From an uncultured Bacteroidota bacterium (GTDB lineage Bacteria; Bacteroidota; Bacteroidia; Chitinophagales; Chitinophagaceae), in contig CAIRZD010000169.1 of assembly GCA_903882965.1 (NCBI GenBank), positions 1 to 64,000 on the forward strand: DNA of 64,000 nucleotides, written 5' to 3'. This document shows positions 26,993 through 36,558 of this stretch, piece after piece. The translations under genes were made by a program, and so were the position numbers. Position 1 is the stretch's first letter. Every line of letters begins with the position of its first letter. The notes under the pieces are model-generated. The model saw only the letters and a program-made list of their open reading frames with translations, did no database searches and was not told the DNA's origin.

Positions 26993-27284
26993 ACTTCAAA
27001 ATCCGGCGCATACTCAAAAAAGACAAAGCCCCGAAAATCAGGGCTAATATCTTACAAATTGCAAGAAAGGGTTTAATAGAGGCGGGTTATAGTTACGATA
27101 GGTGTATAGGTTATAAAAAGGGTCTAAAGTATTTAGGGTATAGGTAATATTTTAGTTTTTTTAACCTCCACACTAGTATTGACGTAGTAACGAATGAAAA
27201 TGTTAGACTTTTTCAAAAAAATTTTTTTAAACCCTCTTTTCCGGCACCATTTCCTGCTTATAATATTTTCCCCACCTTTGTAGT
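26993..27284. other. Non-coding gap with weak hairpin
   Basis: 292 bases. A 5-bp hairpin (AGCCC 27027-27031 with GGGCT 27041-27045) is followed by a T-rich run only on the minus strand, where no gene precedes it. The rest repeats ATAGGT-like words and is AT-rich. CACCTTTG at 27273-27280, one mismatch from TAnnTTTG, ends 4 nt before the GlcD-like start. Confidence 0.4.
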
Positions 27285-28694
27285 ATGCCATTTCATAAAA
27301 TACAGCCCTCAGATATTATTTTTTTCAAATCCGTACTTGAAGAAAAGTATGTTTTAGCCGACGAAGAAAATCTGGATCGCTGTGCCAGCGACCAAACGGA
27401 AGACCTTCGTTACCTGCCGGAAGTAGTACTGCAACCCGGCACAGCCGAAGAAGTAAGTAAAATAATGAAGTATTGTAATGAGCACCGCATACCGGTTACC
27501 GCACGTGGTGCGGGTACCGGTCTCAGCGGAGGGGCATTACCGGTATTCGGGGGTGTATCGCTGGATATGAAGCGGTTTAATAAAATTCTAAATGTTGATA
27601 AACGAAATTTCCAGGTAACTACCGAGCCCGGTATAATAACACAGGAACTACAGGAACACCTCAAGGCCGAAGGCCTTTTTTATCCCCCGGATCCTGCAAG
27701 TAAAGGTTCATGCTTTATAGGTGGCAATGTATCTGAGAACAGCGGCGGCCCCCGTGCGGTAAAATATGGTGTGGTAAAAGATTACGTGCTTAACCTCGAA
27801 ATAGTTTTAGCCAATGGTGAGATAATATGGACCGGTGCTAATGTTTTAAAGAATGCCACAGGATACAACCTTACACAGTTGGTGGTAGGCAGCGAGGGTA
27901 CACTGGGTATCATTACCAAGATAGTGCTCCGGCTCATACCTGCGGTAAAGCATGATCTGCTGCTACTGGTACCTTTCCGCTCAGCGGTAGAGGCATGTGC
28001 TGCGGTCAATGCTATTTTTCTTGCAGGTTATACCCCCTCCGCACTAGAGTTTATGGAGCGCGATGCATTGGAATGGTCTATGCGCTATGTGCAGTCTACC
28101 GGTATCAACCTGCCTGCTGATATTGCAGCCCACCTGCTAATAGAAGTTGATGGCAACCATATGGATGAGCTATACCGGGATGCTGAAGCCATATCGCAAA
28201 TAGTGCAGCAATACGATACAGATGAAATATTATTTGCAGATAGCCATGAACAAAAACAAATGTTATGGACTCTGCGCAGAAAAGTGGGCGAAGCAGTAAA
28301 AAGCAATTCTATATACAAAGAGGAAGATACGGTGGTGCCCAGGGCAGAACTACCAGAACTGCTTAGCATTATAAAGGAACTTGGCACAGAATTTGGGTTT
28401 AAATCTGTGTGCTATGGTCATGCGGGCGATGGAAACCTGCATGTGAATATTGTAAAGGGTGATATGAGCGATGAAGATTGGAAAACAAAATTGCCAATTG
28501 GTATACGGAAACTGTTTAAAGAAGTGGTGCGGATGGGTGGTACCATATCCGGCGAGCATGGTATAGGGCTGGTACAAAAAGAATACATGGATATTGCCTT
28601 CAATAAGGTGCAATTGGATCTGATGCGGCAAATAAAACAGGTTTTTGACCCCAATGGCATCCTTAACCCCGGTAAAATCTTAATGAATACCTAA
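27285..28694 (+). CDS. FAD-linked oxidase, glycolate/D-lactate dehydrogenase GlcD type
   Basis: 469 residues. N-terminal PCMH-type FAD-binding domain with RGAGTGLSGGALP near residue 78 and SEGTLGIITK near 205. C-terminal FAD-oxidase domain with YGHAGDGNLHVN near 385 and GGTISGEHGIGLVQ near 425. It fits the GlcD/D-2-hydroxyacid dehydrogenase group (glycolate, D-lactate or 2-hydroxyglutarate). GlcE and GlcF are not adjacent, so it may work alone or with a quinone acceptor. Confidence 0.92.
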   Translation: MPFHKIQPSDIIFFKSVLEEKYVLADEENLDRCASDQTEDLRYLPEVVLQPGTAEEVSKIMKYCNEHRIPVTARGAGTGLSGGALPVFGGVSLDMKRFNKILNVDKRNFQVTTEPGIITQELQEHLKAEGLFYPPDPASKGSCFIGGNVSENSGGPRAVKYGVVKDYVLNLEIVLANGEIIWTGANVLKNATGYNLTQLVVGSEGTLGIITKIVLRLIPAVKHDLLLLVPFRSAVEACAAVNAIFLAGYTPSALEFMERDALEWSMRYVQSTGINLPADIAAHLLIEVDGNHMDELYRDAEAISQIVQQYDTDEILFADSHEQKQMLWTLRRKVGEAVKSNSIYKEEDTVVPRAELPELLSIIKELGTEFGFKSVCYGHAGDGNLHVNIVKGDMSDEDWKTKLPIGIRKLFKEVVRMGGTISGEHGIGLVQKEYMDIAFNKVQLDLMRQIKQVFDPNGILNPGKILMNT

Positions 28695-28747
28695 AATACA
28701 CTCAAAAGACCAATTAATATTAAATTATCCTAACTTCGTAATGGAAA

Positions 28748-29380
28748 ATGCGACTTATGAAAAATCTGATTTTTGTTTTGATCTTGTGTGCCGGATTTAC
28801 GTATGCGTCTGCTCAGGATGTTTATAATAGCAGTGGTAAACCCGGTTATCATAAACAAACAAAGAAGAAAAAGAAAGGATACGACCCTGATAAATTAATT
28901 CTCGGCGGTATGCCAAACCTTGATTTTGGCAATGGGTTTGTTGATGTGGGCGTTTCTGCGATCGTTGGTTACCGCCTTACAGATCATTTTTCAGCAGGGT
29001 TGGGCGTGGGGTATCTGTATTCTAAATCACCCATAGCTTATGACCCCAATAACTCTAATAATATTTTATACCAAAATGAAAATATTATCTACCCCAACTT
29101 ATGGGCCAGGTATTTTTTCTATAGGAACTTTTTTGCTACAGCCACTTATGAATATGATATAATCAGCCAGAAAGTGCCGTTTGACAATTTCGGAAATTTA
29201 TACCCTCCCACATCGCATTTTACAAATTCCTGTCTTTTCGTAGGTGCAGGATATAGGTGGCATATTGCCGGCCGGCTTTCTTTTTATGGCGAATTAGTTT
29301 ATGATGTCTTACAAGGCAAGAATAGCCCTTATTATCCCGGACAACCTACTATACATTTTGGTATAGCCGCCGGACTTTAA
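28748..29380 (+). CDS. Small outer-membrane beta-barrel protein
   Basis: 210 residues with a signal peptide (ends YASAQD) and a Lys-rich stretch (KKKKKGYDPDK) just after it. The mature part has alternating aromatic strands and ends with GIAAGL, consistent with an eight-stranded barrel. A second in-frame ATG at 28757 gives a more compact signal peptide. It ends before a terminator at 29402. Confidence 0.75.
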   Translation: MRLMKNLIFVLILCAGFTYASAQDVYNSSGKPGYHKQTKKKKKGYDPDKLILGGMPNLDFGNGFVDVGVSAIVGYRLTDHFSAGLGVGYLYSKSPIAYDPNNSNNILYQNENIIYPNLWARYFFYRNFFATATYEYDIISQKVPFDNFGNLYPPTSHFTNSCLFVGAGYRWHIAGRLSFYGELVYDVLQGKNSPYYPGQPTIHFGIAAGL

Positions 29381-29401
29381 GTTATAAACATATTAATTTA
29401 C

Positions 29402-29433
29402 AGACTTTGCTTTATTATGGCAAAGTCTTTTTA
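29402..29433 (+). terminator. Intrinsic terminator after barrel gene
   Basis: 9-bp stem AGACTTTGC with GCAAAGTCT, 9-base loop, then TTTTTATTTT on the plus strand. It lies before the symporter ATG, which argues against the longer open frame for that gene. Confidence 0.8.
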
Positions 29434-29442
29434 TTTTACAAC

Positions 29443-30909
29443 ATGAGCCCGGGCATACTGCTGTTTATTATTCTTATTTATTTCTCAGTATTACTGGGTA
29501 TAGCCTTTTATACTTCACGCCATTCAAATAATGAATCATTTTTCATCGGTAACCGCAACAGCAAGTGGTGGTTGGTGGCATTTGGTATGATCGGCACATC
29601 GCTTTCGGGGATGACCTTTATATCGGTACCCGGCAAGGTAGGTACCAGCGGGTTTCAGTATTTTCAGGTAGTTATTGGTTATTGGCTGGGGTATTTTGTA
29701 GTGGCATTTATACTGTTACCACTTTATTACCGGCTTAATTTAACCTCAATATACTCCTACCTCGATAAGCGGCTAGGCATGGTCTCTTATAAAACAGGGG
29801 CTTTATTTTTTACACTGTCGCGCACGCTTGGCGCCACCCTTCGCTTGTATTTAGTGATCAAGGTGCTCGAAAAATTCATATTGCAGGATATGGGCATCCC
29901 GTTCGAATTAACGGCCGTTATTATACTGGCGTTGATTTTACTTTATACGTTCCGTGGCGGGGTAAAAACAATTGTTTGGACAGATACTTTGCAAACCACC
30001 TTTATGTTGCTTGCCTTGGTGATATGTGTGATATACATTATGAATACCCTGCACCTGGACATGAGTAGTACATGGGCAGCTATGCAGCAAAAAGGCTACA
30101 CAAAACTTATAAACACAGATTTCAACAGTCCTGCATTTTTTCTAAAGCAAGTACTTGGTGGCGCATTCATAACCATCGGCATGACAGGGCTTGACCAGGA
30201 AATGATGCAGAAAAATATTAGTGTCAGCAACCTGAAAGATTCCAAAAAGAATATGATCAGCTTTTGTTTCGTGCTGCTGCTGGCCAATTTCATTTTCTTA
30301 TTGCTGGGTGGTTTGCTTTACTTGTATGCTGATGCCAAAGGGATCTCTGCCACAAAAGATGACCTGTTCCCAATGATAGCTGTGAAGAGCGGGCTTCCTT
30401 TTTATATTACGGTATGTTTTATTATCGGGCTTATATCTGCGGTATTTCCAAGTGCCGATGGAGCGCTTACTGCTCTTACCTCTTCGTTTTGTATTGATAT
30501 ACTGGGCATCAGGAGAAAGCAGGCGAGCGAAAAACAACAAAAGCGCATCCGGCTAATTGTGCACAACTCATTTGCACTGGTCTTCCTTGCTTTTATTTTT
30601 ATATTCCGGGAAATTGATAATGGATCCCTTATAGATACCCTGCTTGATGTGGCAGGCTATACTTACGGGCCTTTACTGGCACTCTTTGCCTTTGGGATAT
30701 TCACTAAACGAAAACTTATAAATGAGCTGGTGCCGCTTATTTGTATTGCCGCTCCCGTAGCCTGCTATATACTTAAGCATAATGAAAAGCAATGGCTCGG
30801 AGGTTACACAATAGGCACCGAATTATTGATAATTAACGCTTCCCTTACTTTTTTACTGTTATTTTTATGTTCTAAAAAAGGCGGCCTGGTAGCAGCTGCA
30901 ACCACATGA
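29443..30909 (+). CDS. Sodium:solute symporter (SSS family)
   Basis: 488 residues from ATG 29443 with about 13 membrane helices. Family features include SFFIGNRNSKWWLVAFGMIGTSLSG split across helix 1-2, YRLNLTSIYSYLDKRLG, TFRGGVKTIVWTDTLQ and FPSADGALTALTSSF. These match the Na+-coupled SSS transporters (panF/putP/sialic acid type); the substrate is unknown. The longer open frame would include a terminator, so the internal ATG is preferred. The next gene starts 2 nt after the stop. Confidence 0.9.
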   Translation: MSPGILLFIILIYFSVLLGIAFYTSRHSNNESFFIGNRNSKWWLVAFGMIGTSLSGMTFISVPGKVGTSGFQYFQVVIGYWLGYFVVAFILLPLYYRLNLTSIYSYLDKRLGMVSYKTGALFFTLSRTLGATLRLYLVIKVLEKFILQDMGIPFELTAVIILALILLYTFRGGVKTIVWTDTLQTTFMLLALVICVIYIMNTLHLDMSSTWAAMQQKGYTKLINTDFNSPAFFLKQVLGGAFITIGMTGLDQEMMQKNISVSNLKDSKKNMISFCFVLLLANFIFLLLGGLLYLYADAKGISATKDDLFPMIAVKSGLPFYITVCFIIGLISAVFPSADGALTALTSSFCIDILGIRRKQASEKQQKRIRLIVHNSFALVFLAFIFIFREIDNGSLIDTLLDVAGYTYGPLLALFAFGIFTKRKLINELVPLICIAAPVACYILKHNEKQWLGGYTIGTELLIINASLTFLLLFLCSKKGGLVAAATT

Positions 30910-30910
30910 A

Positions 30911-31609
30911 ATGAAAGACCAACTGACAACACTGAAAATGCGTGACTGGACAGAGACCAAGGCTCACTCCAGCTGGCAGATATTTAAGATCATGGCTGAA
31001 TTTGTGCAGGGTTTTGAAACCATGGCAAAAGTAGGCCCATGCATTTCTATATTCGGATCAGCGCGCACAAAGCCCGGGCATAAATATTATGAGCTGGCTG
31101 TGGACATTGCTAAACGTCTTGCAGAAGAGGGTTTTGGTGTTATCACCGGTGGCGGGCCGGGTATTATGGAAGCTGCTAATAAAGGTGCAAACATGGCTTC
31201 AGGCCGCTCAGTGGGGTTGAATATTGAATTGCCTTTTGAGCAATCAAGTAACGCCTATATTGATAGGGACACCTATATGAATTTTGATTACTTTTTTGTC
31301 CGGAAAGTAATGTTTACCAAGTATTCGCAAGGCTTTATTATGATGCCGGGTGGCTGGGGTACAATGGATGAATTTTTTGAAGTAGCCACCCTGATACAAA
31401 CCCGCAAATTCACCCAAACGCCTATGATATGTATTGGTTCCACTTATTGGAATGGGTTATTTAACTGGATGCGGGAGGCCATGTATGTAGGGGAGGGAAA
31501 CATTAGCCCCGGCGATCTCGAAATGATAAAAGTATTTGATACTGCAGAAGAGGTAGTAACCTATATACGTGAATTTTATACCCACAATAAATTGCAACCT
31601 AATTTCTAA
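30911..31609 (+). CDS. LOG family protein (cytokinin-riboside-phosphate phosphoribohydrolase type)
   Basis: 232 residues, a Rossmann-like LOG family hydrolase. The two signature motifs are GGGPGIMEAANKGA and MPGGWGTMDEFFE. The family removes ribose-5-phosphate from nucleoside 5'-monophosphates; in bacteria outside plant contact the role is mostly nucleotide salvage and not well settled. It starts 2 nt after the symporter stop and is followed 15 nt later by a methyltransferase, so the three are likely one operon. Confidence 0.93.
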   Translation: MKDQLTTLKMRDWTETKAHSSWQIFKIMAEFVQGFETMAKVGPCISIFGSARTKPGHKYYELAVDIAKRLAEEGFGVITGGGPGIMEAANKGANMASGRSVGLNIELPFEQSSNAYIDRDTYMNFDYFFVRKVMFTKYSQGFIMMPGGWGTMDEFFEVATLIQTRKFTQTPMICIGSTYWNGLFNWMREAMYVGEGNISPGDLEMIKVFDTAEEVVTYIREFYTHNKLQPNF

Positions 31610-31623
31610 AAAAGCAGCAAACA

Positions 31624-32268
31624 ATGTTATCAAAAAAGCTTAGTGATTATACGGAAAGGTACACCAGTCCTGAGCTTCCATTACTTGCAGCTTTGAACCG
31701 GGAAACCAATTTGAAAAGAGGCGATGCGGTGATGCTGTCCGGGCATTTACAAGGTCAGTTCCTGCAAATGTTGAGCCACATGATACGCCCGAAGTGCATA
31801 TTGGAAATCGGAACGTTCACAGGCTACTCTGCAATATGCCTTGCACAGGGATTATTGCCCGGCGGTCATTTACATACCATAGAGATAGACGAAGAGCTAA
31901 AGGATATAGCATCCGGGTATATTGAAAAGGCAGGACTGGAAGATAAAATAGTGCAGCATATTGGCAATGCGGTAGAAATCATTTCTGCCCTGGATGAAAC
32001 CTTTGATATGGTATTCATTGATGCCGACAAAAGCAATTACGAACGATATTACGACCTCGTTTTTGACAAAGTTCCGGTAGGTGGGTACATCCTTGCAGAT
32101 AATGTATTGTATGACGGGGAAGTAGTATTGCCGGAAGCAAAGCAATGTAAAAATGCAAGGGCAATAAGCAGTTTCAACAATAAATTAAAGGCCGATAAAA
32201 GAATAGAACACCTGATCGTTCCATTAAGAGACGGGATTATGATAGCCAGGAAGATCAGTGAACGTTGA
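31624..32268 (+). CDS. Class I SAM-dependent O-methyltransferase
   Basis: 214 residues of the O-methyltransferase family 3 (catechol/caffeoyl-CoA type). SAM-binding ILEIGTFTGYSAICLA near residue 59, then FDMVFIDADKSNYERYYD and GGYILADNVLYDGEV with the metal-binding Asp/Asn residues. Typical length. The substrate is unknown. Third gene of the symporter-LOG operon. Confidence 0.92.
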   Translation: MLSKKLSDYTERYTSPELPLLAALNRETNLKRGDAVMLSGHLQGQFLQMLSHMIRPKCILEIGTFTGYSAICLAQGLLPGGHLHTIEIDEELKDIASGYIEKAGLEDKIVQHIGNAVEIISALDETFDMVFIDADKSNYERYYDLVFDKVPVGGYILADNVLYDGEVVLPEAKQCKNARAISSFNNKLKADKRIEHLIVPLRDGIMIARKISER

Positions 32269-32309
32269 TACCTTAAAAGAGTTTAACGAAGCAATAAGTT
32301 TTGTTGTTG

Positions 32310-32317
32310 TATTTTTG
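32310..32317 (+). promoter_or_regulatory. -7 promoter motif (TATTTTTG)
   Basis: Exact TAnnTTTG, 15 nt before the ATG of the glucosaminidase gene at 32333. Confidence 0.45.
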
Positions 32318-32332
32318 ACTTGATTTTTACGT

Positions 32333-34216
32333 ATGTTATTAAACAGTAAACAAATACAAAGAAAAACATTTTTACTATCATGTATAGCTATGCTGCTGTT
32401 CTTTACAGTAAGGGTGGCTGCACAGGATGATTATAACGCGCGTGCAAAACTGTACATTGAAAAATATTACCAACTGGCTATTATTGAGCAAAGAAACTGT
32501 GGCATACCAGCCTGTATTACTTTGGGTCAGGGTATTTTAGAGACCGAGGCAGGTAACAGTGAATTAATGACAATGGCAAATAATCACTTTGGCATTAAAT
32601 GTAAAAATGGCTGGGATGGCGAAACTTTTTTACATACTGATGATGCTAAAGATGAGTGCTTTAAAAAATATAAATGCGCCGAAGATTCGTACAAGGATCA
32701 TTCTCAGCACCTGAAAATAAACCCGCGATACTCATCTTTATTCACTATTTCTCTTACTGACTATGCAAGCTGGGCGCGCGGGTTGAAAAGATGTGGTTAT
32801 GCTACTGACCCGCAATATGCACCAAGGCTCATTAAAATAATAGAAGACTTCGACTTGCAGCAATATACTTACGCTGCAATGGATAGCACGAAGAACGTGG
32901 CAACCGTTGCAAGTCAACAAACACCTGCTGCTCCCAATCCTACACTTGTAGACGTAATAGAGGATACTACCAAGTGGGTGATAGCGAAAAAAAATGATGC
33001 AACTCAACCATTAAATACGGTTGCTGCTGTTGTTGATACAAACAAAAAGGTGCCAGCAATTCAGGACACTGCTACAGCAAAAACTGCAGAAACAGCCCCC
33101 ATAAAAAATATTGCCGACAGTGCCCGAAATTTTATCCTTCATACCGAGCCGCCCGTATCACCTGTAACACCACCCGCTGATTTTGACAGCACCGAAATAG
33201 TAAAAATAAACGGTCTTAAAGCTTTTTATGCACACAAAGGCGATATGCTGTTGCAATATGCAATGAAGTATAACGTGCGCTATTCAAAACTGTTGGAGAT
33301 AAACGACCTGCAGGATGGCCCGTTGCCTGATAACGCTTACATATACCTCGAGAAAAAACTGAACAGCGGTATTAATTCTCAGCACACAGTTGCCTATGGC
33401 GAAACCTTATGGACGATCTCACAAAAAGAAAGCATACAACTGAAAAAATTAACTACCCTAAACCTGCTTAGTCCTGATGATGTGCCTGCGCCCGGAGCTG
33501 TGCTACAACTACAATTCCCTGCTGCAAAAAAACCTGCTGTAGTCATCACCCCATCAACTGCGCATAAAGACAATGCCATAATAATAATAACCTCTGAAGA
33601 TAAAAAAGCTGCTGCCCAACAGGATAGCGACTACGTTACTTTAAGAAAACCCGTAGAAACAAAACCGGAAATTGATACAGCAGGTTTTATACATAACACA
33701 GATACCACAGTAATTACAGATAATAAAACTGCCCCAAAGAAGCCAACCTTACAAACAGCTAAGACCTCAGGTTTCCCCTCACCAAGACCCACAACACCGG
33801 TTGTTGAAGCACCACCACCCGTAGTTATTGTAACCACCAAAGCACCTGCTGATAAAAATGCGCCGCTGCATTGGGCAGCAAATGACACTACTGCCGCTAT
33901 AAAAAAAGAAGTACCTACTGAAGACCAGGCATACGAAAAGCGCCAGGAGATGGCCAAACTAAAGGCACAACTGGATAAAGTAGTATACGCCGATGACAGC
34001 AAACTGGTAGCTACAATACAAAGCCAGCAGCCGGTACAAAAAATACCCGAAGAGCAACCTGCACTTAAAGGCGCTAAGTATTATACCATAAAAAAAGGCG
34101 ACACTGCTTTCTCCATAGCCAAAAGGAACAACATTACCATAAAGGAGCTATATAAATGGAACGATATCGATGCAAGTGATATAAAGCCCGGTAAAAAGCT
34201 GAAGGTGGCAAATTAG
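32333..34216 (+). CDS. Glucosaminidase (GH73) with three LysM repeats
   Basis: 627 residues, secreted or periplasmic cell-wall hydrolase. A signal peptide-like N-terminus (about 1-31) precedes a GH73/mannosyl-glycoprotein glucosaminidase domain (about 45-185) with TLGQGILETEAGNSEL (catalytic Glu) and NNHFGIKC. A long Thr/Ala/Pro-rich linker follows. LysM-like modules are at about 297-342 (divergent), 352-396 (YGETLWTISQKESI) and 580-625 (KKGDTAFSIAKRNNI). It probably cleaves peptidoglycan during growth or daughter separation. The stretch between LysM 2 and 3 is low complexity. Confidence 0.9.
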   Translation: MLLNSKQIQRKTFLLSCIAMLLFFTVRVAAQDDYNARAKLYIEKYYQLAIIEQRNCGIPACITLGQGILETEAGNSELMTMANNHFGIKCKNGWDGETFLHTDDAKDECFKKYKCAEDSYKDHSQHLKINPRYSSLFTISLTDYASWARGLKRCGYATDPQYAPRLIKIIEDFDLQQYTYAAMDSTKNVATVASQQTPAAPNPTLVDVIEDTTKWVIAKKNDATQPLNTVAAVVDTNKKVPAIQDTATAKTAETAPIKNIADSARNFILHTEPPVSPVTPPADFDSTEIVKINGLKAFYAHKGDMLLQYAMKYNVRYSKLLEINDLQDGPLPDNAYIYLEKKLNSGINSQHTVAYGETLWTISQKESIQLKKLTTLNLLSPDDVPAPGAVLQLQFPAAKKPAVVITPSTAHKDNAIIIITSEDKKAAAQQDSDYVTLRKPVETKPEIDTAGFIHNTDTTVITDNKTAPKKPTLQTAKTSGFPSPRPTTPVVEAPPPVVIVTTKAPADKNAPLHWAANDTTAAIKKEVPTEDQAYEKRQEMAKLKAQLDKVVYADDSKLVATIQSQQPVQKIPEEQPALKGAKYYTIKKGDTAFSIAKRNNITIKELYKWNDIDASDIKPGKKLKVAN

Positions 34217-34279
34217 TTTTCCTCCGGTTATCTTTTTGTTACAGTTTTCTCTCCCTTTCTTTTTTGAAATTTTTACGTT

Positions 34280-34287
34280 TACTTTTG
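34280..34287 (+). promoter_or_regulatory. -7 motif of hpt (TACTTTTG)
   Basis: Exact TAnnTTTG ending 5 nt before the ATG at 34293, implying a leaderless or near-leaderless hpt mRNA. Confidence 0.5.
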
Positions 34288-34292
34288 AATTT

Positions 34293-34826
34293 ATGATCCG
34301 GGTTCACGATAAAGTATTCATTCCTTTTATTTCCAAAACGGAGATACAAAAACGCGTACACGAGCTTGCCGAAATGATCAATGCCGAATATGCCGGGAAG
34401 AAGCCCCTCATACTTGGTGTCCTGAATGGTTCATTTATTTTCGCCGCCGATCTTTTTCGTGAGCTTACAATTGATGCCGAAATCTCTTTTATAAAACTGG
34501 CCTCTTACAAAGGTACCTCTTCTACCGGTAATGTGGTAACTGCTATAGGCCTGGAAGAAGACTTGCACGGGCGGCATATAATAATAGTGGAGGACATAAT
34601 AGATACCGGCAAAACAATGAGTGCTTTCCTTCCGGAGATTCATCACCGCCACCCAGAATCCGTAAAAATAGCTGTCTTCCTCACCAAACCTGAAGCATTA
34701 CAATATGATGTAAAGGCCGACTTTACTGCATTCCGGATAGAAGATAAATTTGTAGTAGGCTACGGACTGGATTATGATGGGCTAGGACGGAATTTACCTG
34801 ATTTGTATATCTTGAAGGATCAATAA
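34293..34826 (+). CDS. hpt: Hypoxanthine phosphoribosyltransferase
   Basis: 177 residues from ATG 34293 (MIRVHDKVFIPF). Purine salvage enzyme converting hypoxanthine/guanine plus PRPP to IMP/GMP. The PRPP-binding loop IIIVEDIIDTGKTM is near residue 97, and GYGLDYDGLGRNLPDLYIL at the C-terminus is typical. An open frame runs 19 codons further upstream but contains the -7 motif, so the shorter start is taken. Its last 7 bases overlap the convergent mqnD gene. Confidence 0.95.
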   Translation: MIRVHDKVFIPFISKTEIQKRVHELAEMINAEYAGKKPLILGVLNGSFIFAADLFRELTIDAEISFIKLASYKGTSSTGNVVTAIGLEEDLHGRHIIIVEDIIDTGKTMSAFLPEIHHRHPESVKIAVFLTKPEALQYDVKADFTAFRIEDKFVVGYGLDYDGLGRNLPDLYILKDQ

Positions 34827-35650
34827 AAAATACTTTCCACCATTTCCCCCTTTATCAATCCCCCTGCTTTTGCTTTTTCAAAAAGTGTGGTGATGGCTAA
34901 TCTACCTGTGTCTCCGAGGTCGGTGGTGTACTTGTTCACATAAAGGTTTATGTGTTTGCGCATTACATCTTCTTCCATTTCCTGTGCGTTTTCAGTTATG
35001 AATGAGGATAGTTCGGGGTAGCGCTTCCACGAGTAAGCAAGGCTTTCCTTTATGATTCTGTCCACAATAGTACAGATCTCTTTATCAAAACTGCGGCGTA
35101 TCACAATGCCACCCAGGGGTATCGCGGCATTCGTTGTTTTCTCCCACCACTCCCCCATATCTATGAGTTTGGTGAGGCCTTTTTGCTGGTAAGTAAACCG
35201 CCCTTCGTGTATAATAAGCCCGGCATCATATTCCCCACTCAGCACTGCTGCTTCTATTTCACTGAACACCACTTCCGTCTTATTTTTCGCCTGCGGGAAT
35301 GCCAGTGTGAACAGCAGGTTGGCAGTAGTTTTAAATCCCGGTATAGCTATTTTGTAAGTATCTATTTTCGAGAGGTCCAGGGGTTGTTTGGATACCAGCA
35401 ATGGCCCTACCCCTTCGCCCAGGGCACTACCGCTATGTAATAGTGCATATTGGTTTACGGTATGGATAAATGTGTTGTAGCTGAGCTTCGTAATATCCAG
35501 TTTGCCTTCCTCCGCCCAGATATTAAGCGTCTCCACATCTTCCATCACATAGTCAAACTTGATGCCCAGGGTATCTATCTTACCATTAACCATCGCATCA
35601 AATATAAAAGTATCATTCGGGCAGGGACTGAAACCAAGCGTTAATTTCAT
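34820..35650 (-). CDS. mqnD: 1,4-dihydroxy-6-naphthoate synthase, MqnD
   Basis: 276 residues. Converts cyclic dehypoxanthinyl futalosine (the MqnC product) to 1,4-dihydroxy-6-naphthoate. The N-terminal GFSPCPNDTFIFDAMV and KLSYNTFIH motifs are diagnostic, as is GEGVGPLLVSK. Periplasmic-binding-protein-like fold without a signal peptide. Convergent with hpt, overlapping by 7 bases. A -7 motif ends 4 nt from the ATG. Confidence 0.95.
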   Translation of the reverse strand: MKLTLGFSPCPNDTFIFDAMVNGKIDTLGIKFDYVMEDVETLNIWAEEGKLDITKLSYNTFIHTVNQYALLHSGSALGEGVGPLLVSKQPLDLSKIDTYKIAIPGFKTTANLLFTLAFPQAKNKTEVVFSEIEAAVLSGEYDAGLIIHEGRFTYQQKGLTKLIDMGEWWEKTTNAAIPLGGIVIRRSFDKEICTIVDRIIKESLAYSWKRYPELSSFITENAQEMEEDVMRKHINLYVNKYTTDLGDTGRLAITTLFEKAKAGGLIKGEMVESIFY

Positions 35651-35654
35651 GGAG

Positions 35655-35662
35655 CAAAGTTA
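35655..35662 (-). promoter_or_regulatory. -7 motif of mqnD (TAACTTTG)
   Basis: Exact TAnnTTTG on the minus strand, ending 4 nt before the mqnD ATG; predicts a leaderless mRNA. The same octamer, at the same distance, precedes the UbiD-type menaquinone gene at 54740. Confidence 0.55.
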
Positions 35663-35710
35663 GGCAGAAAGAAAGCCCGGTGAGATAAATTTACTCCATA
35701 GCGCTATAAG

Positions 35711-36109
35711 CTACATTGTCTTTTTATTCGCAAAATAGGCGCACAGGCAAAATAGCCCAATGCCCAGCAGCCCACCTATACTATCAGCAACAGCATCCAT
35801 AAGCTCCATACTGCGGCCCAGGAAGGTGAGCAGCCCCTGCATCAGCTCTATGAATGAGCCGAGGGCTACACTGATAAGAAACAAACCAATAAGCGATTTG
35901 AAATTAATTACCGGCCGTGCGCAGAGCCACAGAAAAGCAAAACCACCAAATAAAACGAGGTGTACCCATTTATCTATAAGTGGCACATCCACTTTGGGTA
36001 TTTCTTTAGCAGGCATAAAGCAGCCAATAAAAATAAGCAAGGTCCACAGCATAGCTAAGAACCTTGCTTGTCTTTTATAAGGTGATTGCGGATGAAATAT
36101 CCGTTTCAT
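35711..36109 (-). CDS. VanZ-like membrane protein
   Basis: 132 residues, four membrane helices. VanZ-family positions are present: DKWVHLVLFGGFAFLW after the first helix, and ELMQG then RSMELMDAVADSIGG before the last helix. The family includes VanZ (teicoplanin resistance) and unrelated membrane proteins of unknown role. It starts 2 nt after gcvH ends and looks like the last gene of a four-gene run. Confidence 0.85.
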   Translation of the reverse strand: MKRIFHPQSPYKRQARFLAMLWTLLIFIGCFMPAKEIPKVDVPLIDKWVHLVLFGGFAFLWLCARPVINFKSLIGLFLISVALGSFIELMQGLLTFLGRSMELMDAVADSIGGLLGIGLFCLCAYFANKKTM

Positions 36110-36111
36110 TA

Positions 36112-36492
36112 TTATTCTCCTATCAATGCCTTGTATGCAGCTGCGTCCAGCAGGTTATCAACCTCTGCAGGATTGTTTATGGTCATCTTCATCATCCAGC
36201 CTTTGCCATACGCGTCATTGTTCACGTTTTCCGGGTTGGCTTCCAGGTCTGCATTTACTTCATTAATCGTGCCGCTCATAGGCAGGTAAAGATCAGATAC
36301 AGTTTTCACAGCTTCTACCGTACCAAAAATTTCGTTTTCTTTAAGCGTCTTCCCAATAGTGTTTATATCTACAAACACTATATCGCCCAGTTCATGTTGT
36401 GCGAAATCAGTAATACCTACTGTAGCGGTAGTACCTTCTATTTTGATCCATTCGTGATCCTTCGTGTAGCGTAAATTGCCTGGAAATTCCAT
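36112..36492 (-). CDS. gcvH: Glycine cleavage system H protein
   Basis: 126 residues, lipoyl carrier of the glycine cleavage system. The lipoylated Lys lies in [13 protein letters not shown] near residue 62, with [17 protein letters not shown] upstream. Standard length. No gcvP or gcvT is adjacent. It follows a gamma-carbonic-anhydrase-like gene at 66 nt and precedes vanZ at 2 nt. Confidence 0.96.
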   Translation of the reverse strand: MEFPGNLRYTKDHEWIKIEGTTATVGITDFAQHELGDIVFVDINTIGKTLKENEIFGTVEAVKTVSDLYLPMSGTINEVNADLEANPENVNNDAYGKGWMMKMTINNPAEVDNLLDAAAYKALIGE

Positions 36493-36558
36493 TTTATTAA
36501 AAGTTTGAGCGGTAAAAATAAAAGAAAAAAAGAGATTTTGTAATGATAGGCATCATTT

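Noticed and set aside
27022-27046. Possible minus-strand terminator hairpin with following T-run
   Set aside because: Only 5 bp of stem, and no minus-strand gene or promoter precedes it.
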